From contig NZ_FONY01000019.1 in the NCBI RefSeq assembly GCF_900113045.1, positions 32,722-96,721 of the forward strand: 64,000 nucleotides of DNA, in the 5' to 3' direction. The stretch comes from Thermoflexibacter ruber (GTDB lineage: Bacteria; Bacteroidota; Bacteroidia; Cytophagales; Thermoflexibacteraceae). Under the pieces are notes generated by a model. It searched no databases, was not told the origin of the DNA, and was given only the letters and a program-made list of their open reading frames with translations. This document shows positions 8,633 through 18,006 of the stretch, piece after piece; position 1 is the stretch's first letter, and each line of letters opens with the position of its first letter. The translations under genes were made by a program, and so were the position numbers.

Positions 8633-9226
8633 TTAAGTAGCCCATGCTTTTTGTCCTTTTTCCAAAGGAATACATCCTTGATATTTACCAGGTATATGTA
8701 CGTAAGTGAGTGCCTTGGTAGCACCGGGTTCGGAGGTGAAGTAACCTGTCAGCGTCAGACCTTTCAAAGTACGGAAAATGTGAGCGGGTGCTTCTTTGTT
8801 TCCTTTGTTAGCTTCTGCATAGTCTTTGGCTTCCTGCTCCATTTTAGTCAAGAACTCTATGCGTTGCGCTTCCTCCAATTGTTCAAAACCTTTTTGATAG
8901 GTTTCATTCGCTTTTTTCTGAAACTCATTTAATCCATTAAAGAAGGCTGTACGGTCTTTTTCGTTAAAGCAGTCAGCCACAATGTCAGCAATGTAGTCTT
9001 GCACTTTTGCTTCTTTTGCCCCCGGCGTGTCAGTAGCGGGGATAATGGTTTCGGCTATCTCAGCTAAAAGGTTTTTTACTTCGGGAGTAAAACTCTCCAA
9101 AATTGCTTGTTTTTCCTCTGGAGAGTTGGAGCAGCCGCTTAGCATAGAAGTCAGCCAAGGAGCGGCGAGTGTTCCACCCATCATGGTAGATACCCGCATA
9201 ATTGCATCACGACGATTCATTTTCAA
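8633..9226 (-). CDS. Gluconate 2-dehydrogenase subunit 3 family protein
   Basis: The 197-residue protein belongs to the small-subunit family (gluconate_2-dh3) that pairs with exported GMC flavoproteins. Residues 4-32 combine a twin-arginine signal (NRRDAIMRVSTMMGG) with a lipobox-like end (MLSGC, Cys32), so it is probably a Tat-exported lipoprotein. The remainder is helical and rich in Glu/Lys, with the family's TLKGLTLTGYFTSEPG segment near the C-terminus. It is upstream of and in the same direction as the GMC gene, with a repeat-filled gap of about 100 bases. It likely serves as chaperone or anchor for the flavoprotein (family knowledge). Confidence 0.87.
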   Translation of the reverse strand: MKMNRRDAIMRVSTMMGGTLAAPWLTSMLSGCSNSPEEKQAILESFTPEVKNLLAEIAETIIPATDTPGAKEAKVQDYIADIVADCFNEKDRTAFFNGLNEFQKKANETYQKGFEQLEEAQRIEFLTKMEQEAKDYAEANKGNKEAPAHIFRTLKGLTLTGYFTSEPGATKALTYVHIPGKYQGCIPLEKGQKAWAT

Positions 9227-9449
9227 TTAGTTAATTTATGATTTGAAGTTAAAATGATAAATCAGTTTTTTAGATAGTCGACAGGTGTATATAGGTCTGA
9301 TTTTTTAATTGTTGATATTGAATGGCAGAGAACAAGCACATTATGTAAATGTATTTGTCTATATGTTGAACCATTCTCAAAGCTATAAAAAAATCATTGG
9401 AAAATCCAAATTTTTGCAAAATTGTATCAATAACTGCCAAACTAATGCT

Positions 9450-10361
9450 TTAAAGTTTAATCGCTACCCCGATATTGAGTACATGTTTGAATTGGACTGC
9501 TTGCCCTACTGTGCCATCTTTACGTGTTACATTTACATCGTGGTCGTAAATGAGTTGTGTGCCAAAAGTCGTATTAAGGTATTTATTGACTTTCATTACT
9601 AACAAAGTTTCCCAATTTACTACTACTACGCCTAAGCGAGCATAATCTCCAAAAAGGTTGAGTACATTTTGAAAAGTTACATTCTTCATCACTTCTTTTT
9701 TAAAAGTAGAAGAAAGCGTCCAACCTAACTGGCTGCGTGTTTTCTTACCTGCTTCTACTCCAAAAGCTCCTGCGCGAGAAAGAGCCTCATCATTAACTAT
9801 GGTCATACGCCAAGTCAGAGGTGCTAACTTTGCAGAGAAAATATCTTTAATGCTATACTCTATCCCCGTGTTAAGCAAAAAATACCCTGGCGCCATGAAA
9901 GTAGAAATGCGTGTAGAAATTTCTTTGCCCGGATTGAGCGGGTCTGGGGCAAAGAGAAAACCGTCAGCTACTTGGGTACGCAATCCTCCTCCTATGACCC
10001 AACTCCAACGACTGCTGCCTAAGTGATAGCCGTACTGCGAGTTGAGCAATAGGTTATCATCTGTCTTTTTGAAAATTGCCTCACTACCTCCTTGACGCAT
10101 CACTCCATAAGCAAAAAGCAAAGAGTTTTTCCATGAATGGGCATCTTTGGCATAGTCTGCACTTAGATTCACCACTGTTCCCAAAGAAATAGAACTTACG
10201 CCACCTGCCGCCCAGTTAGATAGTCCTACATTGGCAAAGTTAAAACTGATGCTGCCTGCTTTTTTCCAATAAGAAGTATCTTTTTTGGCTTCTGTATCTT
10301 GGGCATTAATACTGCTTATGTGAAATAAGGTGATAAATAAAATTGTTGTAAACTTTCTCAT
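9450..10361 (-). CDS. DUF3078 family outer-membrane protein
   Basis: The 303-residue protein has a signal peptide (FTTILFITLFHISSINAQ, cleavage after about residue 20). The mature part alternates short amphipathic strands, for example ISFNFANVGLSNWAAGGVSS and NSLLFAYGVMRQGG, and ends in a hydrophobic residue, as expected for an outer-membrane beta-barrel. The NWAAGG/SLGTVVNL start is characteristic of the Bacteroidota family DUF3078, which has no known function. It follows the giant protease gene on the same strand, 108 bases downstream. Confidence 0.85.
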   Translation of the reverse strand: MRKFTTILFITLFHISSINAQDTEAKKDTSYWKKAGSISFNFANVGLSNWAAGGVSSISLGTVVNLSADYAKDAHSWKNSLLFAYGVMRQGGSEAIFKKTDDNLLLNSQYGYHLGSSRWSWVIGGGLRTQVADGFLFAPDPLNPGKEISTRISTFMAPGYFLLNTGIEYSIKDIFSAKLAPLTWRMTIVNDEALSRAGAFGVEAGKKTRSQLGWTLSSTFKKEVMKNVTFQNVLNLFGDYARLGVVVVNWETLLVMKVNKYLNTTFGTQLIYDHDVNVTRKDGTVGQAVQFKHVLNIGVAIKL

Positions 10362-10407
10362 AATTTTTTTATTACAGGAATGACATGCTTAAAATATACA
10401 ATGATAC

Positions 10408-10434
10408 AATCCTTTGAGAGATTTTCAAAGGATT
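10408..10434. terminator. Hairpin downstream of the protease gene
   Basis: AATCCTTTGA (10408-10417) and TCAAAGGATT (10425-10434) form a perfect 10-bp stem with a 7-base loop. The T-rich flank is on the plus-strand side, so as a minus-strand terminator after the protease it is only moderately convincing. Confidence 0.45.
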
Positions 10435-10469
10435 ATATTTTAATTTTCTTAGTACTTGTGATTAATTTC

Positions 10470-13400
10470 TTACCTGACCAGGCTGACTTGTTTTCTCCAC
10501 TCGCCTTGATTGGTCTGTATATGAATCAGATACAGCCCAGAAGCAAGGTTAGGCAAGTTGATGCTTTCTTCGTAAAACCCCAAAGCGTTGATGTGCTTTT
10601 GATAAATCACTTGTCCTGCCATATTTATCATTTGGATAGACAAAACTCGGCTTTGGCTATTTCCTTGGAACTGGACTTTGAACTCTCCTGAGTTTGGATT
10701 AGGATAGATATTGAAAACTATCTCTTTTTCTAAATTTTCCGTTCCCAAAATAATAGAAGGACGCAAAGTTACGCTATTAGAAAATGGACTTGATGCTCCT
10801 GAGCGGCTAACGGCAACTACTCGGAAGATGTAAGTAACTGCATTGGTTAAACCTCTAACTACAAAACGAGTGTCGTCTGTAGTAGCAACCAGCCTTTGTG
10901 GGTTGTTGGCATCGAGCATATAAATTTCATAATAAGCTATCCTACTTGCGTCGCTTACAGTTTCCCAAGTAAGCAAAACAGATTGACTTCCTGCTTGTCC
11001 TCTTAAAACTGGAGCGAGTGGGGCAGGGTCATCAAGCGTAACAGCATTGGTAACGTTAGAATAAGCAGAACTTGCTTGCCCTCTGGTAGCGATTACTCTG
11101 TAAAAATACCTTGTGTTGCTTGCTAAATTTGCATCGGTGTAAGTGGTTTGATTTGCCCCAAGTGTTGCTATTTCTCTAAAATTTCCGTCAAGCGCATTTG
11201 CCCTTTCTACCTTGTATTCCATTTCTGTGGTGGCATTGTCCTGCCAAATGAGTTGAATAGAGGAAAAGCTCAAAGCATTGGCAATCAAGTTAGTAGGAGT
11301 AGCAGGGAAGGTAAGTGCGTTGGCTACATTGGAATAAACCGCAGGACTTGCCATGCTACTTACAGCATATACCCTGTAAAAATATTGGGTATCTGGATTT
11401 AAGCCGATGTCTGTATAGCTGACTGAATTAGGAGGAAGACTTACCAACATGCTAAAACCTGACATAGCCAAAAGAGAACGCTCTATAACATAGCCTAACT
11501 CATTGGTAGAGTTATCGTTCCATTGCAAACTAATTTCTCTTTGACTGATGGCATTAGCTACTAAATTGCTGACTGCATTGAGCAAAGTAGTAGCATTAGC
11601 TACATTGCTATTAGCAGAACTAAAAGCATTTTTTACTACTCTTACCCTATAAAAATAAGTTGTGTTTTCTAATAAGTTATTGTCTATCAAAGTATTAGTA
11701 TTAGCGGAAAGGGTAGCAATCGTTACAAAGCCGCTATTAGGATTCAATGACCTTTCTACAATCACACTACTTTCATTAGCACTGTTTTCTGTCCAGTCCA
11801 ATCGTATGGAAGAAGTGCTAAGAGCGGTGGCAGTCAAAGCTGTAGGGCTTAACAAAGTAGTAACCTGAGCCACATTGGAAAAAGAGGAAACGGACATTCC
11901 TTTGTAGGCTTGTACCCTGTACCAATACCTTGTGCCTGCAACTGCTGTGTTGTCTGCATAGGCAACTGTACTGCCTGCACCTGTAGCTAAGGGGGCTGTA
12001 TTAATAAGTGTAAAGCCCGAAGTCGCAGAAGTTTCAGAACGCTCTATATTGAAACCGTCTTCTCCTTCGGTAGTATCTATCCAAGCCAAATTTACCTGAT
12101 TTTCAGTAGCTAAGGTAGCTGTTAGGTTGATAGGCGCACCCAAAGTACCTACTACGGCTATGTCGTCTATTGCCCAAGCAAAACCATAGTTCCCGAGCCA
12201 GCGGAAGCGTACTCGTCCAGTATTTTTATTGGCTATAAAAGCAGAAATATCCACTGAAACAGCAAGAGGAGTCGAGTTATTACCGCTCAGCCCAATAGAA
12301 CCCTGCGTCCCAAACTGATAAGTAAGTACGGTATTCCAACTTGTGCCATCAAAGGCTTCTACCAAACCTTGTGCGGAAAAGTTAGAAATAAATAGGTGCT
12401 TAAACTGCAAAATAACCGTAGAGATTCCCGTAGCATCTATGGTAGGGGAAACCAACGCCACATTTTCTACTCCTCCTGCTGCGCTGTACTTATCAGAATC
12501 AAAAATAGCAAAACAACCACTTGCAGGACTCCCCAATTTACCGTAGCTCAAAGAAGTAATGGGGTTATCATCAACCCGCCAAAAATCAAAAGCAATATTT
12601 CCTGCTATTAGGTTGCTTGTCCAGCCCGCAGGGAGCGTTCCACAACTTGCATTGAAATTCTCAAACAGTAAGTTGGTAGTTGCACCCACAGAGGTAGTAG
12701 CACTGACTACACACTGCCCGTTGGAGTGAGTAGCAATGCCATTTTGCTGTATCGCACTGATTCTGTACCAATAAGTAGTATTAGCCGCAAGCCCTATGTC
12801 ATTAAAAGTGCTGACATTGGCACCGACCTGCCCTACTTGTACAAAAGTAGTGGGATTGGGGAAAATAGGAGCGACCGCAGAACGCTCAATGAGATAGCCC
12901 AACTCGTTACTTGAATTATCCGTCCAAGATAGGTTAATTTGAGAAGGGGAAGCAGGACTTGCCAATAAATTGGTAGGTGAACTTACTCCGTTGGCAATTT
13001 TTATATTATCTAAATAAACGTTATTTCCAAATCCATTGACATTGACAAAGCGAATAAGCACATTGTTGGTATTGGCTAACATGGGCAAGGTGATATTTTC
13101 TCTACGCCATTGTGTGCATGAAGAAGGCACAAAGGCATTGCCTTGACTTGCTGTGGTAGCCAAATTCCCACCGATGAGAGCAGTTCCCATTCCCAAGGCA
13201 CTTTTATCATAAATACTTGTCCAAGATGCTCCGCAATTAGTGGAGTATTCTATGCGTAGCTTGTCGTTCCCTCTTAAATTAGTAACAGAAACAAAGGGCG
13301 CATAAGCTACATCAAAAGTAAGCGCAGGGCTGGTAACTCCTGTAAAATTCAGCGAAGGCAGTTGTAAGTAGTCTTCTGCACCTATTTGGCTCTCTTCAAA

Positions 13401-15950
13401 ATTATTGAAAAATACAGCCGATTGGCTTTCTGCAAAGCCACCTACTAAGGTCATTGCTTGTAGGCGTTCCCAAGTTCTCCCTTGATTATTTTTATTGGTA
13501 ATTTGCCAGTTGGCAGGGAGTTGTACTTCAAAACCCTCGTCAATGCTACTGATAGGAGTAGAGGCAACAAAAATAAAATTAGGCTTTTGAATCACTACAT
13601 TTCCACTACTGCCTATTAGCGTCAAGGAAATAGTCTTTAAACCTGCACTTTGGTAAGTAACCGCAGGAGGTACAGCGGTATTTGCCGTAGCTGGTACTGC
13701 CCCCGCTCCAAAGTTCCATGAGTAGCCCGTAATATTTCCATTTTGATTGATAATGGAAAAATTGACAGGAGAATTTAAGCAAGGCGTAGTAGTATTTGCT
13801 ACAATATCCGCAGAGGGAGTATTAGAAGTATAAAATGCACGCCAACCTTTGTCCGTAACTTCATTGTCAGTAAGAAAACGAACTAACATTGTTCCTGTAT
13901 TGGAAACTACGTTTGCAGGAGGAGGATTATTTTTTGTAAAAGTTCCAATGATTGGAGAGTTGGTATCACTTCCGTTATAAACAATAATTCTGTCGTTACC
14001 CTCCGCTAAGAAAAAATCTAAAAAATTCAAAATAATCGTACTTGCGCCTGTGGGCTGAATGAGCCAACGGCAGTCTGCATTATTCGCATAACCCTGCAAT
14101 ACATTTCCATCATCAAAATAGCCCGATGGCAAAGACAATAAGTTTGTACCAGAGCAGGTATTTTGCTTGTTAGCAATTTTTACCGCAGTAAAAGCATTGA
14201 TTCTGCCGTAGCCCAACTCCGCTGACCAAGTATTGGTTTGAGGAGATTTAGCATCGGGATTGGAAATGCTGTACGTATAGCCTCCTACCTTTTCCGCACT
14301 TCCTTGCAAAATTTCTCTGACTTGGGTAGCCGTCAAGTTTGGATTGACTGCCAAAATCAGTGCGGCTACTCCTGCCGCTTGTGCAACTGCTACCGAACTG
14401 CCGTCTATGCTTACATAATCTACGGCGGTATAGCCTTTGAACCCTACAAAAGGTTCTCCTGAAACATCAGTCGTAATAATATTTGACCCTGGTGCCGCCA
14501 AGTCGGCTGATTTTCCAAAACTGCTAAAACTTGCTTTCAAATCATCTGAGGTAGTGGCACTTACAGAAATCACTTGGCTTAGATTGGCAGGGGACTCGGC
14601 AAAGTTTAGTCCGTTATTGCCCGAAGGGAAAAGCAAAATACAACCTTTTCCGCCTCGTCCTTGATTAAATGCTCTTTGTATGGCATCGTTTAAAATAGGA
14701 GCATTAAAAAGAGGGTCAGTCCAGTTCCATGCACTACAAATCACGTCCATCTGAGCCGTTTGCCAACCCCAATCATAAGCAAGGGCGTAGTCACTTACCA
14801 AAGTTGCTGTAGCTATCTGAACAGGAATGAGTTGGGAGTGATAGGCAAGACCTGCAATACCTGTACTATTATTGGCAACTGCGGCTATTACTCCTGCAGT
14901 AGCTGTGCCGTGTCCTGTACTTTTGCCTATATCCAAATCTCCTAAGTTCATCGAGTTGGCAGGGTCAAAACCCAAAGGAGAAATATTTGCCGCTAAGTCA
15001 GGGTGAGAACGCTGAGTACCATCGTCAAACAAACCTACCTTGATGCCTGCACCTGTGCTAATATCCCATGCAAAAGTAGCTTTGATGTCTGCTCCTACGG
15101 TAAAATTGTTGTAAGGGGTACGGAAAAAGTCGTAGTAAGGAGCCGCAGGAGGGGTGGCAAACGCTCCTGTATTTTTCAATGCCCATTGGAAAGAAAATAA
15201 GGGGTCATTGACGGTAGTTTCTTCTTTATCAAACTTTTTGAAGCCATATTCTTTTTTAAAACCATTTTCTTTTCGGTCAAGTCGAGAAATTTTTGCCTCA
15301 GCCAATTCGGGCTTTACATAAAAATTAGGAGTTACATACTCAAAAAGCCCTGTTTCAAAAAGCTCATTAGCTATCTGTATAGGATTTCCCGCAGAAAGTT
15401 TACTCACATTGAGCAAATACACTTTCTCATCATACTGATAATTTGTAACAAGGTTTATTCTTTTGGTTTGGGCTAAGGTTTGCAAATTGGCTAAGGATGT
15501 TCCTGATTTGAGTTTTACATAAATCTGATGCGAAATACCTAATGCTGCTTCTTGTTTTTTCAAGCCTTGCCTTAGGATAAATGGATTGGCTATTTGTACC
15601 AAAGGATGTTGATTTAACCTTCGCAAAATAGTTTGTAACTCTGGGGTTTGTAGCTGAGCAGTAAGATTTAATATGACAAAATTCTTATTTTTATCTTCTT
15701 CTTGAATAGTCTTTTGTGGGTCTAATAGTTTACGAATAGAATTGATAATCAAGTTTTTATCGTTGTCAGAAGCAAGAGAAGAAAACTGGACAAAAATATG
15801 CTTTTTTGAAATGTCATATTTTATTTTTTCTCCATTTTCATATACTTCATAAGTAGTAGGCACTTGAACAAATTCACCTTGAGCATAAGTATTAAAAGCA
15901 ATTAGTAAAAGCAAGATAAATTTAGTAAGATGGGTAAAAAAAGATTGCAT
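10470..15950 (-). CDS. Giant secreted S8 (subtilisin/kexin-like) protease with CUB, PKD, FN3 repeats and T9SS C-terminal domain
   Basis: The 1826-residue protein has a signal peptide (residues 6-23, ending TYAQ) and an N-terminal propeptide-like region to about 245. The peptidase S8 domain spans about 285-590, with catalytic D309 (VGLFDDG, kexin-like DDG), H347 (TGHGTATAG), oxyanion Asn near 446 (FPSGNNG) and S519 (DGSSVAVAQ). Then follow a CUB domain (601-712, C601 and C629), a PKD-like domain (718-798), two cleaved-adhesin/choice-of-anchor-J-like regions separated by an FN3 module, several more FN3 repeats (pattern S.(I/R)L.W.DNS.NE.GY.IERS) to about 1745, and a type IX secretion sorting domain (IYPNPNSGEF to the C-terminus). 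It should be secreted or surface-attached and degrade extracellular protein (inference). Confidence 0.93.
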   Translation of the reverse strand: MQSFFTHLTKFILLLLIAFNTYAQGEFVQVPTTYEVYENGEKIKYDISKKHIFVQFSSLASDNDKNLIINSIRKLLDPQKTIQEEDKNKNFVILNLTAQLQTPELQTILRRLNQHPLVQIANPFILRQGLKKQEAALGISHQIYVKLKSGTSLANLQTLAQTKRINLVTNYQYDEKVYLLNVSKLSAGNPIQIANELFETGLFEYVTPNFYVKPELAEAKISRLDRKENGFKKEYGFKKFDKEETTVNDPLFSFQWALKNTGAFATPPAAPYYDFFRTPYNNFTVGADIKATFAWDISTGAGIKVGLFDDGTQRSHPDLAANISPLGFDPANSMNLGDLDIGKSTGHGTATAGVIAAVANNSTGIAGLAYHSQLIPVQIATATLVSDYALAYDWGWQTAQMDVICSAWNWTDPLFNAPILNDAIQRAFNQGRGGKGCILLFPSGNNGLNFAESPANLSQVISVSATTSDDLKASFSSFGKSADLAAPGSNIITTDVSGEPFVGFKGYTAVDYVSIDGSSVAVAQAAGVAALILAVNPNLTATQVREILQGSAEKVGGYTYSISNPDAKSPQTNTWSAELGYGRINAFTAVKIANKQNTCSGTNLLSLPSGYFDDGNVLQGYANNADCRWLIQPTGASTIILNFLDFFLAEGNDRIIVYNGSDTNSPIIGTFTKNNPPPANVVSNTGTMLVRFLTDNEVTDKGWRAFYTSNTPSADIVANTTTPCLNSPVNFSIINQNGNITGYSWNFGAGAVPATANTAVPPAVTYQSAGLKTISLTLIGSSGNVVIQKPNFIFVASTPISSIDEGFEVQLPANWQITNKNNQGRTWERLQAMTLVGGFAESQSAVFFNNFEESQIGAEDYLQLPSLNFTGVTSPALTFDVAYAPFVSVTNLRGNDKLRIEYSTNCGASWTSIYDKSALGMGTALIGGNLATTASQGNAFVPSSCTQWRRENITLPMLANTNNVLIRFVNVNGFGNNVYLDNIKIANGVSSPTNLLASPASPSQINLSWTDNSSNELGYLIERSAVAPIFPNPTTFVQVGQVGANVSTFNDIGLAANTTYWYRISAIQQNGIATHSNGQCVVSATTSVGATTNLLFENFNASCGTLPAGWTSNLIAGNIAFDFWRVDDNPITSLSYGKLGSPASGCFAIFDSDKYSAAGGVENVALVSPTIDATGISTVILQFKHLFISNFSAQGLVEAFDGTSWNTVLTYQFGTQGSIGLSGNNSTPLAVSVDISAFIANKNTGRVRFRWLGNYGFAWAIDDIAVVGTLGAPINLTATLATENQVNLAWIDTTEGEDGFNIERSETSATSGFTLINTAPLATGAGSTVAYADNTAVAGTRYWYRVQAYKGMSVSSFSNVAQVTTLLSPTALTATALSTSSIRLDWTENSANESSVIVERSLNPNSGFVTIATLSANTNTLIDNNLLENTTYFYRVRVVKNAFSSANSNVANATTLLNAVSNLVANAISQREISLQWNDNSTNELGYVIERSLLAMSGFSMLVSLPPNSVSYTDIGLNPDTQYFYRVYAVSSMASPAVYSNVANALTFPATPTNLIANALSFSSIQLIWQDNATTEMEYKVERANALDGNFREIATLGANQTTYTDANLASNTRYFYRVIATRGQASSAYSNVTNAVTLDDPAPLAPVLRGQAGSQSVLLTWETVSDASRIAYYEIYMLDANNPQRLVATTDDTRFVVRGLTNAVTYIFRVVAVSRSGASSPFSNSVTLRPSIILGTENLEKEIVFNIYPNPNSGEFKVQFQGNSQSRVLSIQMINMAGQVIYQKHINALGFYEESINLPNLASGLYLIHIQTNQGEWRKQVSLVR

Positions 15951-16004
15951 AATGAGTTGTTTTAAATGTAAAAGTGAAACAATAGATTAATTGAATTTTT
16001 AATA

Positions 16005-16035
16005 AAAAAAACCCACAATTTGTTCTAATTGTGGG
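16005..16035 (-). terminator. Terminator after the small lipoprotein gene
   Basis: CCCACAATT (16012-16020) pairs perfectly with AATTGTGGG (16027-16035) around a 6-base loop. On the minus strand the stem is followed by a run of eight T (the A-run at 16004-16011). It lies 38 bases after the stop at 16073. Confidence 0.85.
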
Positions 16036-16072
16036 CAATATCTTTATATAAGTTCATCAAATAGGAAATATT

Positions 16073-16498
16073 TTAAACTTTAACCAATTCTATTCTGTAA
16101 GTAGTGGTTACTTTACCGGGAATGGAAACTTCCCACTCAAAAATTACTTTATTACTTCTAAGTGTACCACTTACCTCTCTAACTGTAACTGTTCCGTCAA
16201 AAATGACCGTATTTCGCGTTCCTTCTTTCCATGTCCCTGTAGGCTGAGTAGTAGGGGCGACAGCCGAACCTTTGGGGTTAGTTACTGAGTAGCTTCCGTT
16301 ACTTTTAAATACAATCAGAAAACCGTCATACATTCCCGCAGGAGCTTCTTCATCTCCAAATTTTGCATAAGAAACCTTCCATGTGCCTGAACCTTGGCTA
16401 AGAATGGAGGCTATGGTAATAGCTACTTGTTGGTTGGTGCAAGATACTGTATAAAAAGCAAATAATATAAATATAGTGCAAGTAAGTAACCTTTTCAT
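16073..16498 (-). CDS. Small lipocalin-like lipoprotein of unknown function
   Basis: The 141-residue product has a lipoprotein signal: MKRLLTCTIFILFAFYTVSC, lipobox TVSC with the acylated Cys at 20. The mature part looks like a small beta-sandwich with repeated strand pairs (GTWKVSYAKFGDEEAP, GSYSVTNPKG, GTWKEGTRNTVIFDG, SNKVIFEWEVS). This W-x-V/GTW pattern is typical of lipocalin-like lipoproteins in Bacteroidota. It is a monocistronic unit with its own terminator. The function cannot be inferred. Confidence 0.8.
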   Translation of the reverse strand: MKRLLTCTIFILFAFYTVSCTNQQVAITIASILSQGSGTWKVSYAKFGDEEAPAGMYDGFLIVFKSNGSYSVTNPKGSAVAPTTQPTGTWKEGTRNTVIFDGTVTVREVSGTLRSNKVIFEWEVSIPGKVTTTYRIELVKV

Positions 16499-16609
16499 TG
16501 ATGAGTAGTTTTAAGGTTTGATAACTTAATTAAGAATATTAATGCTGTAAATATAAAGAATATAAAAAAATATCAGCAAAATGAAAACGTTTTTTTTGCA
16601 CGAATTATT

Positions 16610-17687
16610 TTAGTTCTCCATAAGATAAGCCTTAATAAAGTCATCTATTTGCCCATCCATGACGTTTTGCACATCGGTACGCTCTACATTAGTACGTAAA
16701 TCTTTGACTAACTTATAAGGGTGCATGACATAGCTACGAATCTGAGAACCCCACTCTATTTTTCTTTTAGTGCTTTCTAATTTTGCCTTTTCCTCATTGC
16801 GTTTTTCTATTTCTATTTGGTAAAGGCGAGATTTGAGCATTTTTAAGGCTTTTTCTTTGTTCATGCCTTGTGAGCGTTCTTCTTGGCAAGCGATGATGAT
16901 GCCTGTGGGTGCATGTCTAAGGCGTACCGCAGTTTCTACCTTGTTTACATTTTGTCCACCCTTCCCACCAGCGCGATAGGTATCCCAAGTGATGTCCGCA
17001 GGGTTAATCTCTATCTGAATCGTGTCATCTATGATAGGATAAGCAAAAACAGATGCAAAGGAAGTATGGCGGCGCGCATTGGAGTCAAAAGGAGAAATAC
17101 GTACTAAGCGATGTACGCCAATTTCTGATTTTAAAAAACCATAGGCAAACTGACCGTCTATTTCAATAGTAGCAGATTTGATACCTGCTCCCTCCCCTGC
17201 TTGGTAGTCTATTTCGCTCACTTTGAAGTTGTGCTTTTCTGCCCACATGATATACATACGAAGGAGCATTTCTGCCCAATCTTGACTTTCTGTGCCTCCA
17301 GCACCAGAGTTAATCTCTAAGATAGCTCCTAACTGGTCTTCCTCTGCCCCTAACATTCGCTTAAACTCCAATTCCTCAATCGCTTTGATGAGTTTTTGAG
17401 CTTCTGATTGAAGTTCTTTTTCTTCTACTGCCTCTGATTCGTAAAACTCATGCAAGACCTCAAAGTCCTCCATGAGTTTTTGGAGTTCATCAAAGCTATC
17501 TGTCCAAATTTTTTTATTCTTGATGCTCTTTAAAATCTCCTCAGCTTTTGCAGGATTGTCCCAAAAATCAGGGGCTAAGGATTGGGTTTCTAAGGCTTTG
17601 ATTTCTTCTGCTTTGGTATCGTAGTCAAAGATACCTCCTCAGCGCATCTACTCGCGCTTTCAAATCTTTGAGTTGCTCTTTGGTCAT
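16610..17687 (-). CDS. prfB: Peptide chain release factor 2 with programmed +1 frameshift
   Basis: RF2 releases the nascent peptide at UGA and UAA codons. Translation begins at the ATG at 17687 and runs 20 codons to an in-frame TGA (17627-17625). That stop lies in the classical slippery context AGG-AGG-TAT-CTT-TGA-C, and a +1 shift skips T17627 and continues as Asp-Tyr-Asp. The joined product is 358 residues, close to E. coli RF2 (365). The anticodon-like tripeptide SPF (about 198-200) confirms RF2 rather than RF1, and GGQ (about 243-245) is the peptidyl-hydrolysis motif. Annotating only the uninterrupted part from 17473 would lose the N-terminus. RF2 thereby autoregulates its own synthesis (established for the family). 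Confidence 0.95.
17621..17640 (-). promoter_or_regulatory. prfB: RF2 programmed frameshift site
   Basis: On the minus strand the sequence reads GAGGAGGTATCTTTGACTAC. It contains the Shine-Dalgarno-like AGGAGG, a 3-base spacer, the CTT slip codon and the TGA stop followed by C, which is a poor termination context. All elements of the conserved autoregulatory site are intact. Confidence 0.95.
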
Positions 17688-17897
17688 AGTGGAATAAAAT
17701 ATATGTTTATATTTATTATAAATAAAGACACATTCTCATTAAGTAAGTAATTCAACAAAAATAATAGTTCTTCTGCTCCTATCTAAATTTTTCCCCTACG
17801 GGAAATACTTCTTGATAATCACGTACTTGACTCTCTTCCCCAATGAGGGGCGCAGTGCAACTGAAGGGTTGGAGCGATTATTTTTGCTCATATACTT

Positions 17898-17993
17898 ATG
17901 GAACACGAATTTTACAGATTAGACTGATTTTCACTGAGGAACTACCCAAAAATCTGTGTTTTATCAGTAAAATCAGTATTATCCGTGTTCTAT
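17898..17993. repeat. Intergenic imperfect inverted repeat
   Basis: The 316-base interval upstream of prfB contains a long imperfect palindrome. The left arm begins ATGGAACACG (17898-17907) and the right arm ends CGTGTTCTAT (17984-17993). Both arms also carry ACTGATTTT(C)ACTGA in opposite orientation. No ORF is credible here. It resembles dispersed intergenic repeats and could form a large stem-loop; there is no transposase nearby. Confidence 0.65.
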
Positions 17994-18006
17994 ATTATTC
18001 TTTATA

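Noticed and set aside
8627-8932. Long antisense frames opposite the GMC, protease, LptD and other genes
   Set aside because: They mirror the codon structure of strong genes on the other strand and have no domain support.
9309-9602. A 97-codon plus-strand reading frame opposite the end of the DUF3078 gene
   Set aside because: Its second half is antisense to a well-supported gene and it resembles no known protein.
16610-17687. prfB as a frameshifted pseudogene
   Set aside because: The interruption is the conserved programmed frameshift site with every element intact, and the rest of the protein is normal.
17888-18000. CRISPR array at the repeated ACTGATTT region
   Set aside because: The repeats are inverted, only two arms exist, and there are no regularly spaced identical direct repeats or cas genes.
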